Part shown: one piece after another, positions 63,709-64,000 of the stretch | Layout: every line of letters begins with the position of its first letter | Position numbering within the stretch: position 1 is the stretch's first letter | From: Thermotogota bacterium | GTDB taxonomy: Bacteria; Thermotogota; Thermotogae; Thermotogales; Thermotogaceae | Reading direction: 5' to 3' | Length of the DNA stretch: 64,000 nucleotides | Assembly (NCBI GenBank): GCA_030550515.1 | Contig: JAUQPE010000028.1 | Span: 1 to 64,000, forward strand | Position numbers and translations under genes: made by a program | Notes under the pieces: generated by a model | Told to the model about the DNA's origin: nothing | Databases searched by the model: none | Seen by the model: the letters and a program-made list of their open reading frames with translations, nothing else

Positions 63709-64000
63709 ATGAACCCTTACGTGAAGAGGTTCAGCCTGTTCTTCGTTTTGGCGGCAACCGTAGTTTTTGTGATCGTGGTCTTCATACAGTACTACGTACA
63801 GGGGCTCATCGTTCAAGACCAACTCAAGGCCTTCAAGTGTTTGATAGAGAGGTCCGCACACTTCGTCTCCACGGGATACTTTCAATGGACACTTATGAAA
63901 GAGGCGATAGAGAGGAACGACACCGATTTCATCGCCTCGCAGTTCGAGGAGATGATGTCTCTAGACCCGTTCATAGCCGATGTGACCGTGGAAGACGTTC
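63709..64000 (+). CDS. Start of a membrane sensor protein (runs past the window)
   Basis: Only the first 97 residues are seen. ATG 63709 behind AAGGAGGAG. One membrane segment (FSLFFVLAATVVFVIVVFIQYYVQ) follows a short cytoplasmic end, then a probable outside sensor region begins (ERSAHFVSTGYFQWTLMKEAIERNDTDFIASQFEEMMSLDPFIADVTVED). The output domain (kinase, GGDEF or HD-GYP) lies outside the window, so the type cannot be told. Confidence 0.7.
   Translation, partial: MNPYVKRFSLFFVLAATVVFVIVVFIQYYVQGLIVQDQLKAFKCLIERSAHFVSTGYFQWTLMKEAIERNDTDFIASQFEEMMSLDPFIADVTVEDV

Overview
The window looks like a chromosome segment from a hyperthermophilic or thermophilic bacterium of the order Thermotogales, close to Thermotoga/Pseudothermotoga. 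The evidence is gene content and order: RpiR regulator - 2-hydroxyacid dehydrogenase - pyr genes - YgiQ - aroF-tyrA-aroA-aroE-aroC-aroKB-aroQ, and uvrB - tkt - efp - Gls24 - nusB - fhs - folD - xseAB - dxs. The protein sequences themselves are also close to those remembered from Thermotoga maritima. Base composition is roughly half G+C. Genes are tightly packed, with many 4-nt stop/start overlaps and frequent GTG/TTG starts. No insertion sequence, prophage or CRISPR array was seen, and no gene-free stretch exceeds 300 bases. Names rest on remembered family motifs; no search was run.

Layout. 1-3097 (+): end of a short-chain dehydrogenase, an RpiR regulator, a 2-hydroxyacid dehydrogenase, a DUF996 membrane protein and tRNA-Thr. 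3076-8112 (-): pyrimidine operon pyrC-pyrK-pyrD-pyrF-pyrE plus an amidohydrolase, behind a short leader with a terminator-like hairpin. 8305-10011 (-): YgiQ-type radical SAM protein. 10128-12336 (+): a DUF2089 protein, a SHOCT/polymer-forming protein and an MFS exporter. 12351-15142 (-): an inactive/active pair of M16 peptidases. 15196-22807 (+): the complete shikimate operon, preceded by a leader peptide rich in aromatic codons and an alternative-hairpin attenuator, followed by a YigZ protein. 22805-25960 (+): a fluoride riboswitch controlling two tandem MutS-like ATPases. 26063-30465: an HD-GYP sensor, then on the other strand a PqaA-family secreted protein and a beta-propeller lipoprotein. 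30542-31003: tRNA-Glu and an FmdB zinc ribbon. 31016-37673 (-): arginine operon argG-H-C-J-B-D. 37878-39976: tRNA-Asp and, convergent to it, uvrB. 40076-55144 (+): transketolase, then a long run efp - Gls24 - nusB - fhs - folD - xseA - xseB - dxs - Gls24 - fakA-like - TPR - apgM - comEC. 55074-57179 (-): tRNA-Ser - rimP - nusA - fur. 57211-59663 (-): a MarR regulator with an RND/MMPL exporter. 59765 to the end: MATE exporter, tRNA-Pro, a FliK-like/FlhB-like pair, a DUF218 protein and the start of a membrane sensor.

The strongest regulatory finds are two RNA switches. The first is upstream of aroF. A 25-codon reading frame holds four tandem Tyr codons followed by Trp and Phe. It sits just before five segments that can pair as 1:2, 2:3, 3:4 or 4:5, and 4:5 is a perfect intrinsic terminator. 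This is the architecture of ribosome-mediated attenuation. The second is upstream of the MutS-like pair: a nearly textbook fluoride aptamer whose pseudoknot strand also forms one side of a terminator. A third, weaker candidate is the leader of the pyr operon, where a hairpin plus T-run lies between a likely promoter and a pyrC gene whose start codon may be non-canonical.
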